Shown one piece after another: positions 35,264 through 44,503 of a stretch of 64,000 nucleotides of DNA. The DNA comes from Ktedonospora formicarum (lineage in GTDB: Bacteria > Chloroflexota > Ktedonobacteria > Ktedonobacterales > Ktedonobacteraceae). The stretch lies in assembly GCF_016587355.1 (NCBI RefSeq), contig NZ_BNJF01000003.1:868001-932000 (forward strand), read 5' to 3'. The first letter of the stretch is position 1. Every line of letters begins with the position of its first letter. The translations under genes and the position numbers were made by a program. Under the pieces are notes generated by a model. The model searched no databases and was not told the origin of the DNA. It saw nothing but the letters and a program-made list of their open reading frames with translations.

Positions 35264-36928
35264 TTAGCGCTTTATACCCGACTTGCTGAAACGATTGGCG
35301 ATCAGGAGCATGATGACGAGCAGGACCAGGGAAAAAATGCCACTATTCGTGGCAACATAGCTACTGCGGGAATATATATAGCTGATACCAACGACATAGA
35401 GGAGCAAGCCCGCGAAGCTGGTCCCAACCGCGAGAGCGAGAGCCCCAAAGCGGCGATAGTTGCCAAGCGTGCTCAGATAGGCCAGTGAGGCCACGAAGCC
35501 CATCGCGGCGTAAAGGATGCCGTAACTGTAATATAAACCGGAGCCATTGATCATGATGTCCGTGACCAGGATAGCGACCCCGCTCACCAAAGCGACCCAG
35601 GGGCCAAACTTTGTCCCGAAGAAAAAGAGGAGTGCGATAGCAGTGGCAAACAAGTAGTTGAAAACGAAACTCGAGATGTAGACATCAAAGTACCAATTGC
35701 TGCCAATGTATTCCAGAATGGAAGTGAGAATCACCGCAACTACCATAGCCGTGATCTGTGGCCCCCTGAGACCCCAGGGATTAGGGCGTCGCTCCGGGGT
35801 GGCTTGCTCCTGGGGAGTAGAGGGTAGTTCTCCCTGCTGACGTGGTTTGTCAGGCGGCACGAAGGCGGCGGATGGCGTCACATTACGCTGTAGTTGGGCA
35901 TGCGATGGTACTGGCTGCGGGGGCGTCACATGCTCCTGCGGCACCGTGGCGGCTGGCTGAGAGGGCGTGGCGTGCTCCTGAGGCGCGACGGCGGCTGGTT
36001 GAAAGGGAGCGCGCTCGCCCGAATGAGCAGGCTGGTTAGACGAGTTCGGGGGCGGGAGAATGACGGGATTATGAGGTGAAGAGACATTATAAGGTGGAGG
36101 GGTGGTTGGCGCTTGCCCCTGGCTCGCCTGCTCTAGCGCGTTGGCGAAGGCTTTGACGCTGCCGAAGCGCTGATGGTAGTCCTTCGCTAAGGCGATGTTG
36201 ACGACCTGCTCAACCTGCGGCGAAATATCGGGTACCTGCTCGCGCATCGGCGGAACGGTCGCGAACATATGCTGCGTACACAGTTCGGTGAACGAGCCAT
36301 TGAAGGGACGCACACCCGTCAACCACTCATAGACCACAATGGCGAGCGAGTACTGATCGCTGGCGGATCGCGGCTTCCCCTGGATCTGCTCTGGTGACAT
36401 GTAGGCGACGGTCCCGATCACGTCCTGGGTGTTCTGGTAGCGCGAGCTTTGCGCCACCAGCGCGATCCCAAAATCACTGAGCAGGACATCACCCTGGCGA
36501 CCCAGCAGCATATTCTCGGGCTTGATATCCCGGTGGATCAGGCGTTCATCATGGGCATGTTGCAGCGCGGCGGCGGTCTGTTTCACATAGGGAAGGATCG
36601 TGTTGAGAGGCAGGCGCGTCCCTCGGGGGTGCTTCTGGCGCAGCGTCCCTCGGGGAGCATAGTCCATGACGAGGAAGGGCACCTGCTCGGCAATTCCGAA
36701 ATCGAGCACACGGATGATGTTGGGATGGACCAGGCGCGCGATGTACTGCGCCTCACGCTGAAAGCTTTCGGTATCGTCCTGCCCCGAGAGTTGGGCATGC
36801 AGGACCTTGATGGCGGCGGGCGTCTTGAGATAAACATGCTCGCCAAGGTAGACCTCCGCGAACCCTCCCTGCCCGAGCAACTGCGTCAGGGTATAGTTCC
36901 CCAATTGCTTCCCGATAAGATTAGCCAC
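35264..36928 (-). CDS. Membrane-anchored Ser/Thr protein kinase, copy B
   Basis: A 554-residue kinase, again from a GTG with AGAGGG upstream. Its kinase half matches copy A at almost every residue (two differences seen in the first 280), with the same HRDIKPENM and SDFGIA motifs. The linker is longer and has a duplicated APQEHATP/VPQEHVTP element. The C-terminal membrane region (WGLRGPQITAMVVAVIL onward, about five to six helices) is clearly diverged. It is a recent tandem duplicate or a product of gene conversion. Targets unknown. Confidence 0.93.
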   Translation of the reverse strand: MANLIGKQLGNYTLTQLLGQGGFAEVYLGEHVYLKTPAAIKVLHAQLSGQDDTESFQREAQYIARLVHPNIIRVLDFGIAEQVPFLVMDYAPRGTLRQKHPRGTRLPLNTILPYVKQTAAALQHAHDERLIHRDIKPENMLLGRQGDVLLSDFGIALVAQSSRYQNTQDVIGTVAYMSPEQIQGKPRSASDQYSLAIVVYEWLTGVRPFNGSFTELCTQHMFATVPPMREQVPDISPQVEQVVNIALAKDYHQRFGSVKAFANALEQASQGQAPTTPPPYNVSSPHNPVILPPPNSSNQPAHSGERAPFQPAAVAPQEHATPSQPAATVPQEHVTPPQPVPSHAQLQRNVTPSAAFVPPDKPRQQGELPSTPQEQATPERRPNPWGLRGPQITAMVVAVILTSILEYIGSNWYFDVYISSFVFNYLFATAIALLFFFGTKFGPWVALVSGVAILVTDIMINGSGLYYSYGILYAAMGFVASLAYLSTLGNYRRFGALALAVGTSFAGLLLYVVGISYIYSRSSYVATNSGIFSLVLLVIMLLIANRFSKSGIKR

Positions 36929-37189
36929 AATACACCCTCTTGTTCTCTATTCCAGCATAGACGTTCTTCAAACATGCCTTGAGACACAGTTACTATTAGC
37001 CCATTATTGGTAGCTTGCTTCTTATAAAGAATGAATTGCCTGCTATGTATTGTAGAGTAAAAGAGAATAGGCGTCAAGAAGGAAAAGGGGCAACCAGACC
37101 TCCCATAAATTGACAGGAAGCAGACAGTAAGGTAGGGTTATAAGCAGTGAATTATGTAAATTGATAGATAAGGATATGTGGTATCAGTT

Positions 37190-38248
37190 ATGCAAGATCA
37201 ATCACAAACCAATAAGTATGGATATATGAAAAATGACTTGTTGAGCGCGGCGGCAGTCCAGGCACGTTTGGGCCTGGATGATACCTTCAGCCCTCTACTG
37301 CTGGAATTGGAGGCTGAGGGTGCGCCACAGGCACCAGTACAGCTACCCGCAATGAGTGAGGTTGAAGCCCTCTTCGAGCGCTTGGGTATCGCGCCCGCCG
37401 ACGCGGCTGAGATCATCGAGCACTGGCCCTCACCGGAGCGAACGCCTGAACTCTGGTGGTTGCTAGAGCGCTGTCATCAGCAACTTGTAGCGCGCATGGA
37501 CAAGCCAATTACCACGCCGCGTCAGTCCTGGCGTATGCTGCCGGAGTCCCTGGGGACGGCTGGCAGGCTCTTCTATGTCTATGTCTTCCTGGCGACCCTT
37601 CCCGCTGTACAGGCTCTGCACCAGGAGCGTGGGATTCCCGCCGAAGTGGTCCAGGCGACCCTCGCGGACCTTGGCGAGCATCTCGCGATCCATCGACGCA
37701 TTTTTGGAACAGCAGGTCTCGATGTGCCTGAGTGGTTCACGCTCCACTTCCGAGGCATCCTCTATCGGCTCGGTCGCTTACACTTTGAGCGCTGGCGCTT
37801 CTCTTCCAAATGGCCCATTTATGACAGACCTAACGATCCCTCATGGCCCACTCCCGGCGCTCCCGCGCTCTCGCTTCACATTCCTGAGTCCGGGGGTTCT
37901 ATCTCACCCGCCGCGCTTGACGAGGCGCTTGGGCTGGCACGTGACTTCTTCGCTCGCTACTTCCCCGAAGAGGATTATCACTTTGCGCGCTGCTCTTCCT
38001 GGCTGCTCGATCCCCAGCTCGCGGAATATTTGCCCGCGACCTCCAATGTGGTCCAGTTTCAGCAACGCTTCCACCTTGTGCCAGGAATAATCGCGAGCGA
38101 CGATGACGACGTAATGCGCTTTGTCTTCAGGCGCTTCAAACCTGATCTCAATGAACTACCCCAGCGTACCACGCTCGAACGGGCCGTTGTGGCCCATCTG
38201 CGCACAGGAAAGCACTGGCAAGGTCGCGCAGGCTGGTTCGCATTGTAA
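37190..38248 (+). CDS. Acyltransferase-like protein (NAT_N/GNAT_C type)
   Basis: About 352 residues, soluble. The N-terminal part (about 1-130) is helical, with RLGIAPADAAEIIEHWPSPE; the C-terminal part contains LGRLHFERWRF, LHIPESGGSISPAALDEALG, YHFARCSSWLLDPQL and FRRFKPD, a pattern known from two-domain acyltransferase-like proteins with an N-terminal helical and a C-terminal GNAT-like domain. The acyl donor and acceptor are unknown. The ATG at 37190 is a best guess; GTG at 37178 is too close to its AAGGA. It precedes the cyclodeaminase-like gene by 109 nt. Confidence 0.65.
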   Translation: MQDQSQTNKYGYMKNDLLSAAAVQARLGLDDTFSPLLLELEAEGAPQAPVQLPAMSEVEALFERLGIAPADAAEIIEHWPSPERTPELWWLLERCHQQLVARMDKPITTPRQSWRMLPESLGTAGRLFYVYVFLATLPAVQALHQERGIPAEVVQATLADLGEHLAIHRRIFGTAGLDVPEWFTLHFRGILYRLGRLHFERWRFSSKWPIYDRPNDPSWPTPGAPALSLHIPESGGSISPAALDEALGLARDFFARYFPEEDYHFARCSSWLLDPQLAEYLPATSNVVQFQQRFHLVPGIIASDDDDVMRFVFRRFKPDLNELPQRTTLERAVVAHLRTGKHWQGRAGWFAL

Positions 38249-38357
38249 GACATAGAAATGGCTCGGTCTGAAGAGCGCGATTGGCTCTTGTATCGTGAGG
38301 CTTGCTCTGCAATGATGGCAGAAAGGTTGCTTATCAAAGAGAGAGGATAGAGAAACC

Positions 38358-39320
38358 ATGACGATGCTTCTGACGCGCACAGAGATCGAGCCACTGTTAC
38401 ACCTACCTAGCTTACTGCCACCTTTACGCGCGGCCTTCGCCTCCTACTCGCTAGAGCGTTCAGTGCCAGCCTTACGAGTGCGCTCCTCCCTACCAGGGCA
38501 GGAGACAGCAAGCGCGATGCTCATCTTTCCTGGGTTGGTCCCCACTATCCCGGCCTATACCGTCAAGGTGCATGCCAAGTATCCCGGCCTTCAACCTGCA
38601 CTCAAGGGTGTACTACTGCTACACGACCTGGAGAACGGCTCCCTGCTAGCGATTATGGACTCAACGGCGATTACTGCTGTGCGCACAGGATTGGCGGGCG
38701 CGCTCGCCGCTGACGTGCTAGCTCGACCAGGCGCCGAGAGCGCCGCGATCATCGGCGCGGGCGTTCAGGGGCGCCTCCAATTGCGTTGTCTGACCCTTGT
38801 GCGCTCGCTAAAACGAGCATGGGTCTATGATACGATCAAGCGGAATACGGAGAGCTTCGCAGCGGACATGGAGGTTGAACTGGGTATACCTGTCATGATC
38901 GCTTCTTCGCCAGAAGAGGCAGCACGCGAGGCCGATATAGTCGTCACCTCAACATGGGCAAGCCAGCCATTTCTCTTCGCCGGGATGGTGCAACCAGGAA
39001 CACACATCACAACTCTCGGGCCTGACGAACCAGGCAAGGTAGAGGTCGCGGCGGATCTCTTACGCTCAGGCCTTTTCGTGTGCGATGACCGTGAACTGGC
39101 GTTAACAATGGGTGCGGTCGGCAATGTGGGCCTGGGTCGCGAATCCATTCACGCGGAACTGGGCGAGATCATCGCCGGGCAGCGCGTGGGTCGGAGCAGC
39201 CCCGAGCAGATCACCATCTTTGGAGGCGTCGGACTGGCCTTCCAGGATCTGGTAGCATGTTGGCATGTCTATCAGGCAGCCCAGCAGCACACCCATCTCT
39301 CTCTCGACTTTCTCTCCTAA
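38358..39320 (+). CDS. Ornithine cyclodeaminase / mu-crystallin family enzyme
   Basis: A 320-residue NAD(P)-binding protein. VHAKYPGL and MDSTAITAVRTGLAGALAAD are the family substrate-site motifs, AIIGAGVQGRLQL is the dinucleotide loop, and TLGPDEPGKVEV follows. Members deaminate ornithine to proline, reduce imines or act as alanine dehydrogenases. GAGAGGA precedes the ATG. It follows the acyltransferase-like gene on the same strand, possibly one operon, suggesting an amino-acid-derived product. The exact substrate is open. Confidence 0.88.
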   Translation: MTMLLTRTEIEPLLHLPSLLPPLRAAFASYSLERSVPALRVRSSLPGQETASAMLIFPGLVPTIPAYTVKVHAKYPGLQPALKGVLLLHDLENGSLLAIMDSTAITAVRTGLAGALAADVLARPGAESAAIIGAGVQGRLQLRCLTLVRSLKRAWVYDTIKRNTESFAADMEVELGIPVMIASSPEEAAREADIVVTSTWASQPFLFAGMVQPGTHITTLGPDEPGKVEVAADLLRSGLFVCDDRELALTMGAVGNVGLGRESIHAELGEIIAGQRVGRSSPEQITIFGGVGLAFQDLVACWHVYQAAQQHTHLSLDFLS

Positions 39321-39356
39321 CCAGCAACCCCATAGGCGCTACCATACGTCTCGTAC

Positions 39357-39980
39357 TCACGACTTGTACGCCATGTCGAGGGTCGCGAGTGCCAGGCGTT
39401 GGATGAGGGGTGCGACCTCTTCCAGGCTGCGTTCAGGACCAGCCAGAGTATCAAAGCTCTCGAAGCTCGTCAGGGTAAGCATGACGGCGATGGTTTCGGC
39501 GACAGCTTCAGCACTTGGAAAGGGACGCTGTTCATGAACGCGCTGGATAAGCACAGTCAGGCCTTTCTGCCGCCAGCTATCGCGCTCGCTTATAATCTGT
39601 CCAAATTCGGAGTCGAGCGTCGCCACGGCGCGCAAGCGGCGCGTGACCAGCCGATCAGTGTCGTAGAAATGGCCGAAGACGGCGATATAGCGTTTGAGAG
39701 CCTCAAAGGGGTCGGCAAGCTGAAAGGCACCACCAAGCGACTCCATCTTCCCATTCGCCGCCAGAGTATCGCATAGAGCCTCAAGCAGCCCAACGCGCGA
39801 GCCAAACTGGTGATAGACGGTCATGCGCGCAACATCGGCCCGGCGCGCGACCAAGTCGATAGAGAAGCGGCTGAAACCGTCGTTCTCCATAAGCAGTTCA
39901 CGCGTCGCCTCAATGATTCGGCCTCTCGTCTGTTCTATTGCCGCCTGACGCTGCCCCAGGCGATAAGGTCGTGGACTCAT
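39357..39980 (-). CDS. TetR-family transcriptional regulator
   Basis: About 207 residues. The helix-turn-helix lies at about 15-60 (TRGRIIEATRELLMENDG, then DLVARRADVARMTVYHQFGSR); the C-terminal domain is the helical ligand pocket. The ATG at 39980 is chosen over a GTG at 39992. It is divergent from the F420-type gene pair at 40118-41487, whose promoter region holds a TCTGTC/GACAGA dyad, so it probably represses that pair and itself. Inducer unknown. Confidence 0.92.
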   Translation of the reverse strand: MSPRPYRLGQRQAAIEQTRGRIIEATRELLMENDGFSRFSIDLVARRADVARMTVYHQFGSRVGLLEALCDTLAANGKMESLGGAFQLADPFEALKRYIAVFGHFYDTDRLVTRRLRAVATLDSEFGQIISERDSWRQKGLTVLIQRVHEQRPFPSAEAVAETIAVMLTLTSFESFDTLAGPERSLEEVAPLIQRLALATLDMAYKS

Positions 39981-40013
39981 AGGACTTGACACCTCACGAA
40001 ATTGATTGTATAT

Positions 40014-40042
40014 TCTGTCTAGCTAAATATTCATTGGACAGA
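40014..40042. promoter_or_regulatory. Candidate TetR operator between divergent genes
   Basis: TCTGTC (40014-40019) and GACAGA (40037-40042) form a dyad in the 137-nt gap between the TetR gene and the F420 pair. The gap is AT-rich and must hold both promoters; clear -35/-10 pairs could not be fixed. Confidence 0.4.
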
Positions 40043-40117
40043 GTGTCTATATAATAATAGGTACCAAGGCCGCTGTAAAGAGCCAGAGCTCACACGGCAG
40101 AGAGGAAGTCCTGTAAT

Positions 40118-40588
40118 ATGCAAGCCACACCATCAACCAATCAGGCATCCTATCGCCTTATACAGGCGATCTTCAATCCTATCGCACGCACAGTATTACG
40201 TTCGCCACTACATGGATTACTGGATAGTCAACTGCTGGTCATTTCATTTACAGGCCGCAAGAGCGGCAAGCTTTATAACATCCCGATTGGCTATGCGCGA
40301 CTCGACGCTGATGCACTGCTAATTGGAGTTGGTGGTAGTTGGTGGAAGAACCTGCGAGGTGGAGCAAAGGTAAAGGTGGCGTTAAAGGGGAAGGTGCGAT
40401 CCGGTATGACAGAGGTTGTCACCGGGGAGGAGGAGGCCGCAGACCTCTATACGCACATGCTGGCTCAGACGCCAACCCAGGCTCGCTTCGCGCATATTAA
40501 AGCCGAGGCCGATGGACGTCCGAACCGTGAGGATTTGCGCCGAGCACTTCAAGGCGGTTTTGCCCTGGTAAAGATACATCTACAATAG
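40118..40588 (+). CDS. Deazaflavin (F420)-dependent nitroreductase-family protein
   Basis: A 156-residue Ddn-like protein with the family core LLVISFTGRKSGKLYNIPIGYAR and GGSWWKNLRGGAKVKVALKGK. Such proteins form split beta-barrels that bind coenzyme F420 and reduce quinones or nitro compounds. GAGAGGAAG precedes the ATG. The next gene, 20 nt downstream, encodes an F420-type luciferase-like enzyme, so both may use the same cofactor. Divergent from a TetR gene. Confidence 0.9.
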   Translation: MQATPSTNQASYRLIQAIFNPIARTVLRSPLHGLLDSQLLVISFTGRKSGKLYNIPIGYARLDADALLIGVGGSWWKNLRGGAKVKVALKGKVRSGMTEVVTGEEEAADLYTHMLAQTPTQARFAHIKAEADGRPNREDLRRALQGGFALVKIHLQ

Positions 40589-40608
40589 TAGTGAAGGAGA
40601 GCATTTTT

Positions 40609-41487
40609 ATGGCTACACCATTTCGTTTTGGGGTCGTCACAGGCGGGGAGGCCAGTCGCGCGGCCTGGATTGACTTCGCGCGCCGGGCTGAAGACCTGGG
40701 TTATTCCAGCCTGCTCATGCCCGACCGCATCATGCTGCCCCTCGCGCTCTTCCCGGCGCTGACCATAGCCGCCGAGGCTACGACCACGCTGCGCGTCGGG
40801 AGCTATGTCTTCTGCAACGACCTGCGCCATCCCGCTATTCTGGCGAAGGATGCCGCAACGCTCGATCTCCTCTCTGATGGTCGCCTGGAACTGGGTATCG
40901 GCGCGGGCGTGGGACCCGACGATTACGAGCGGCTAGGCATTCCCTTTGAGTCGGCGGGTACACGTGTCGGGCGCGTTGAGGAGGCGGTACAAATTATCAA
41001 GCGGCTCTTTACGGAGGAGCGCGTGAGCTTCGAGGGCAAATACTACACTCTCAAGGACGCGCCCGGCACACCCTCACCCACTCAGAAGCCTCACCCACCA
41101 ATCTTTATTGGAAGCGCCGGACGTCGCCTGCTAACCTTCGCCGCGCGTCATGCCAACTGTATCGCGCCCAATCTACGCTGGGGCCAGCCCGGCACACAGG
41201 ACGCCACGCTTGAAGAGAAGATTGGCTGGATACGCGAAGCGGCAGGCGAGCGCTTCGCGCACATAGAACTCTGCCAGGTCGCTTACGACATTGAGCTGAC
41301 CGATAGCTCTGCACCAATCGGTGATCGCACTGGCGGACCCCGCATGCCCATGCGCAAGATGAGTACCGAGCAGGCCATAGAACATCTACTAGAGGGACGC
41401 GAGCGCTATGGTTTCTCCTACATCCAGGTCTCCAGCGCGCAAATGGAACACTTAGCCCCTGTCATTGCTCGTCTCGCCGGAAAGTAG
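40609..41487 (+). CDS. LLM-class (luciferase-like) F420-dependent oxidoreductase
   Basis: A 292-residue TIM-barrel oxidoreductase: FRFGVVTGGEASRAAWIDFARRAEDLGYSSL split across the start, TTTLRVGSYV, DLLSDGRLELGIGAG, then GTRVGRVEEAVQIIKRLFTEE and PPIFIGSAGRRLL. This matches the TIGR03621-type F420 group. The ATG at 40609 follows AAGGAGA; an earlier in-frame GTG at 40591 is not needed. It is co-transcribed with the Ddn-like gene and ended by a strong hairpin. Substrate unknown. Confidence 0.9.
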   Translation: MATPFRFGVVTGGEASRAAWIDFARRAEDLGYSSLLMPDRIMLPLALFPALTIAAEATTTLRVGSYVFCNDLRHPAILAKDAATLDLLSDGRLELGIGAGVGPDDYERLGIPFESAGTRVGRVEEAVQIIKRLFTEERVSFEGKYYTLKDAPGTPSPTQKPHPPIFIGSAGRRLLTFAARHANCIAPNLRWGQPGTQDATLEEKIGWIREAAGERFAHIELCQVAYDIELTDSSAPIGDRTGGPRMPMRKMSTEQAIEHLLEGRERYGFSYIQVSSAQMEHLAPVIARLAGK

Positions 41488-41499
41488 AGGAGTGAAATG

Positions 41500-41539
41500 A
41501 AGAGGGGGAGTCGTTGCGGACGCAATGGCTCCCCCTCTT
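41500..41539. terminator. Bidirectional terminator between converging genes
   Basis: AAGAGGGGGAG (41500-41510) is matched perfectly by 41529-41539, with an inner TTGCG/CGCAA stem, followed by TTTAG. It lies between the F420 pair and the DinB-like gene. Confidence 0.78.
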
Positions 41540-41549
41540 TAGATAAAAC

Positions 41550-42257
41550 TCATTGCTTGCGTAAGGCGGCTAGATCGGGATCGCTCTTGGCGTGCTCTTC
41601 GAGATTGGGATTGAGAGCGATTGCTTCCTGTAAGAGTGCATTTGCCTTCGTGTACGGGTTTAGTTTCGCGTAGAAGCAGGCCAGATTATAGAGAAAATCC
41701 CCTTTCGACCACTCCGGCAGGTCAGACTGTAGGACTCTCTCAGCACACCGCTCGCGGATCTGAATGGCTCGCAGGAGATCGTTACGGTCGGCATAGTACT
41801 GCACAAGATGCTCCTGGTCATGCTCATAGCAACCATTCAGGAAGTCTCTATACAACGGACTGCCACCAGTAATCGAGGCGAAACGTTCAGGGTTAGTTAG
41901 ATCTTCTTCGCTCAGTTCTTCATACAGGGCGATGAGTTCGGCGTAGGTCTGCTCAGATTCGGTGTAGACCTCAGACCAGGGGCGATACCTCTGATCCTCA
42001 AAGACCATCTCGTTCAGCTCTTCTGCGCTTTTCTCGCGCGGCGGCATCTCCTGATGCGACTGGAAAGACCTTATTTGGTGAATGAGATCACGATGCCAGA
42101 ATGTTCGATGCACAAAATGATCTTTGGCGGACCAGAGTTCCGAGGTCCCAACCGCATTGCGCTCGCTCTCGCTGAGCTCTTGTACAAAGACTTCCGCTTC
42201 ATGATGACCCTGGCTCAAGAGGTCGAGGATAAGGGCCTTATAAGAGTGTGCGACCAT
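41550..42257 (-). CDS. DinB/ClbS-like protein with TPR-like tail, paralogue 1
   Basis: About 235 residues. The N-terminal part (about 1-165) is a four-helix DinB-like bundle (SELWSAKDHFVHRTFWHRDLI, then GCYEHDQEHLVQYY, with the spaced His residues typical of the fold). The C-terminal part (about 170-235) has a TPR-like unit (KGDFLYNLACFYAKLNPYTKANALLQEAIALNP split). GGGGA precedes the ATG at 42257. Members of the superfamily can be metal-dependent transferases or protective hydrolases; no activity is claimed. A paralogue lies 67 nt upstream on the same strand. Confidence 0.7.
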   Translation of the reverse strand: MVAHSYKALILDLLSQGHHEAEVFVQELSESERNAVGTSELWSAKDHFVHRTFWHRDLIHQIRSFQSHQEMPPREKSAEELNEMVFEDQRYRPWSEVYTESEQTYAELIALYEELSEEDLTNPERFASITGGSPLYRDFLNGCYEHDQEHLVQYYADRNDLLRAIQIRERCAERVLQSDLPEWSKGDFLYNLACFYAKLNPYTKANALLQEAIALNPNLEEHAKSDPDLAALRKQ

Positions 42258-42324
42258 TGTAGTCCCCTTTCGCATGGTTTATAACAAAAAACACCCTATT
42301 GAGAAGCATTTCATAGAAAGCAAG

Positions 42325-43041
42325 CTAGGCTGATTGTTCATATAAGGCAGCCAGTTCAGGATCTTCCTCTAACCACTCTTTGACATCAGGCTCAAAGGCC
42401 AATGCTTCCTGTAAATGAGCGATAGCTTGCTCGCGCTGATTCTGCTGCGCGTAAATGCTAGCCAGTCTAAGGAGGAACCACCCTTTCACCCAGGCAGGCG
42501 CGTCGGTCTGAACGACTCGATTGGTACACTGCTCACGAATCTGTAGCGCTCGCGAAGGATCTTGTCTCTCGGAATAATACTGCATGAAATGCTCTAGAAG
42601 GTGCTCATAACCATTGCCCAGGAAAGCCGTAAAGAGCGGAGAGCCTCCTGTAACGATGCGGAAGCGCTCAGAATCCATCATATCCGCTTCGCTGACACGC
42701 TCGGCTAACTTGATGAGGTCAGCATATACTTGCTCAAAGTTGGCGTGAATCTCTAACCAGGGGCGATATTGGTTTTCCCTGAACACTCGCGCATTCATCT
42801 GGTTAACGTCCGCTTCGCGCGGCGCTACCTCCTCCTGCTGAAGGACGCCGATTACCTTTTGGATAAGGTTCTGATGGAGACAGTAGGTCATATGCGCCAG
42901 ATGATCTTTCGCCGACCAGAGTTCCGGCGTCCCAATGGCGTTGCGTTCGGTCTCGTCGAGCGCCTGCGCAAACTCGACGGCATCGCGCTGGCTCTGTCGC
43001 AAAAGATCGAGGATGATGGTCTTCATCGACTGTGTAGTCAT
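42325..43041 (-). CDS. DinB/ClbS-like protein with TPR-like tail, paralogue 2
   Basis: About 238 residues with the same two parts as its neighbour: ELWSAKDHLAHMTYCLHQNLI and NGYEHLLEHFMQYYSERQD in the DinB-like bundle, then WVKGWFLLRLASIYAQQNQREQAI in the TPR-like tail, ending DPELAALYEQSA. The ATG at 43041 is chosen for AAGGGGA; earlier in-frame starts lack a site. The pair is a tandem duplication with clear divergence and is probably one operon. Function unknown. Confidence 0.7.
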   Translation of the reverse strand: MTTQSMKTIILDLLRQSQRDAVEFAQALDETERNAIGTPELWSAKDHLAHMTYCLHQNLIQKVIGVLQQEEVAPREADVNQMNARVFRENQYRPWLEIHANFEQVYADLIKLAERVSEADMMDSERFRIVTGGSPLFTAFLGNGYEHLLEHFMQYYSERQDPSRALQIREQCTNRVVQTDAPAWVKGWFLLRLASIYAQQNQREQAIAHLQEALAFEPDVKEWLEEDPELAALYEQSA

Positions 43042-43251
43042 AGATATCCCCTTTTCCGCATGTTTCGCTACAACAACTTCGCTAGTGAGTAGTATCTCAC
43101 GAAAAGCGGTCAAGGTTGACCCTGTTACCTGGCGAGATTGTGAGTTTCTCGAATCTCATCATAGACAAGGTGTTGAGGAATATCTGGGAGCGTTTGGAGG
43201 GCAGCGGGAAGAAAGGCAGGATAGAGCGCGATAGTACTCCTATCTAAAGGA

Positions 43252-43280
43252 TTGCATGAATTTATACAGCAAGGTATGCT
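43252..43280 (+). promoter_or_regulatory. Sigma-70-like promoter for the small membrane protein gene
   Basis: TTGCAT (43252-43257) and TATGCT (43275-43280) are exactly 17 nt apart. The leader of about 135 nt contains the second-family repeat at 43331-43366. Confidence 0.45.
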
Positions 43281-43330
43281 AAAGTTCCAGGTTTATCATA
43301 CTTATTCCTTATCCGAAAATCTGAGCGCTT

Positions 43331-43366
43331 TGCGCTAGCCGCGACAGCGGCGTTGGTTTTTCGCAT
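43331..43366. repeat. Second repeat family, copy 1
   Basis: Core GCGCTAGCCGCGACAGCG then GCGTTGGTTTTTCGCAT, preceded by AAAATCTGAGCGC. A related copy lies at 55348-55384, before the DHA2 exporter gene. Confidence 0.55.
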
Positions 43367-43423
43367 AAGACCTTATTTTCAATAATCTCAAGATACCTCT
43401 TCCACATGAAGAAGGAGACAAGG

Positions 43424-43888
43424 ATGCAAGCACAAACTGGGGGCGCACAAGCGCGCAAGCTTCTCACATGGGGGTTGATCGCTCTCGCCATCGCAATTAT
43501 CAGCATACTCGCGGAGGTACCCCTCTCGATGGGGGGCAATCAACTCAAACACGTCACAAGCGAGGGGATAGCGGACCCTCAACCTGACGCGCCAGTTACC
43601 TGCGATGGCAAGCCCATGAAGACCAGCGATATTTGCGAGCTACAAATCACCACGAATGGCTCAACCTCAAAGATCGACAAGACGTATGACGCGCAGAAGA
43701 AGGTCCAGAGCGATAATCGCATTAACGCGATTGTGGAGCAGAAGAACAAGGCCATAGATCAGCAGGAGGAGATCTACAACGCGATAGGGATTCCCCTGAG
43801 TATTGTCCTGCTCGTAAGCTTAATTACTGGTATCACGCTGCTCGTGAAATATTTTAATGCCCAGCGCAAAGCCAGAGCCATTGCATAA
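43424..43888 (+). CDS. Small two-helix membrane protein
   Basis: About 154 residues. One helix near the N-terminus (LLTWGLIALAIAIISILAEV) and one near the C-terminus (IPLSIVLLVSLITGITLLV) enclose a polar segment of about 85 residues with two Cys (VTCDGK, SDICEL) that may form a disulfide outside the cell. The ATG at 43424 follows AGAAGGAGA. No family recognised. It is 82 nt before a GNAT gene on the same strand; co-transcription is possible. Confidence 0.6.
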   Translation: MQAQTGGAQARKLLTWGLIALAIAIISILAEVPLSMGGNQLKHVTSEGIADPQPDAPVTCDGKPMKTSDICELQITTNGSTSKIDKTYDAQKKVQSDNRINAIVEQKNKAIDQQEEIYNAIGIPLSIVLLVSLITGITLLVKYFNAQRKARAIA

Positions 43889-43970
43889 TCAATCCCGACA
43901 AAAAGACGGCTCAAGCACAGAGCAAGGAGTATAATATGGCGAACCAAGTACCAATAAAGGAAGACTATTT

Positions 43971-44471
43971 ATGAAGATCCGTATGCTCTGTGAGTCTGAT
44001 GCCGGGGCATTCCTCCAACTCAGGAAACTGGTCAACGAAGAAACAACTTTTATGTTGCGTGAGCCTGATGAAAACGCTATGCTTGCACAGCAACAACTAG
44101 AACAATTTCTAAGCCAACCTCCACATGATCATCTGCTCATCCTTGTAGCTGAACACGATGAGCGACTGGTTGGGTTTCTGATTGGGGAACGAGGAGTGCG
44201 CCATCGCAATAGGAGCCGCCTTGGCATCGTGGTTGGCATTTTGCAAGCTTTTACAGGACAGGGAATTGGAACTCAGCTTTTCAGGGCAATGGAAGACTGG
44301 GCGCATCAACAAGGCATCCTGCGCCTAGAGTTGACTGTTATGACCCACAATCAAGCCGCAGTTACACTCTACACGAAATGTGGTTTTGAGATTGAGGGTA
44401 CGATGAGACGTACGATGTTGATCGATGGCGACTATATCGATGAGTATATGATGGCAAAACTCCTCTCTTGA
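43971..44471 (+). CDS. GNAT-family N-acetyltransferase
   Basis: A 166-residue acetyltransferase: LVGFLIGERG strand, GIVVGILQAFTGQGIGTQLFRAME with the acetyl-CoA loop (Q-G-I-G-T), then LRLELTVMTHNQAAVTLYTKCGFEIEGTMR split across motif B. AAGGAAGA precedes the ATG. It resembles RimI/PhnO-type small-molecule or protein acetyltransferases; the acceptor is unknown. It converges with an atypical kinase gene, sharing a terminator. Confidence 0.92.
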   Translation: MKIRMLCESDAGAFLQLRKLVNEETTFMLREPDENAMLAQQQLEQFLSQPPHDHLLILVAEHDERLVGFLIGERGVRHRNRSRLGIVVGILQAFTGQGIGTQLFRAMEDWAHQQGILRLELTVMTHNQAAVTLYTKCGFEIEGTMRRTMLIDGDYIDEYMMAKLLS

Positions 44472-44503
44472 GGCTAATTTGTGGAGAAGGTTTGAGACCG
44501 GTA

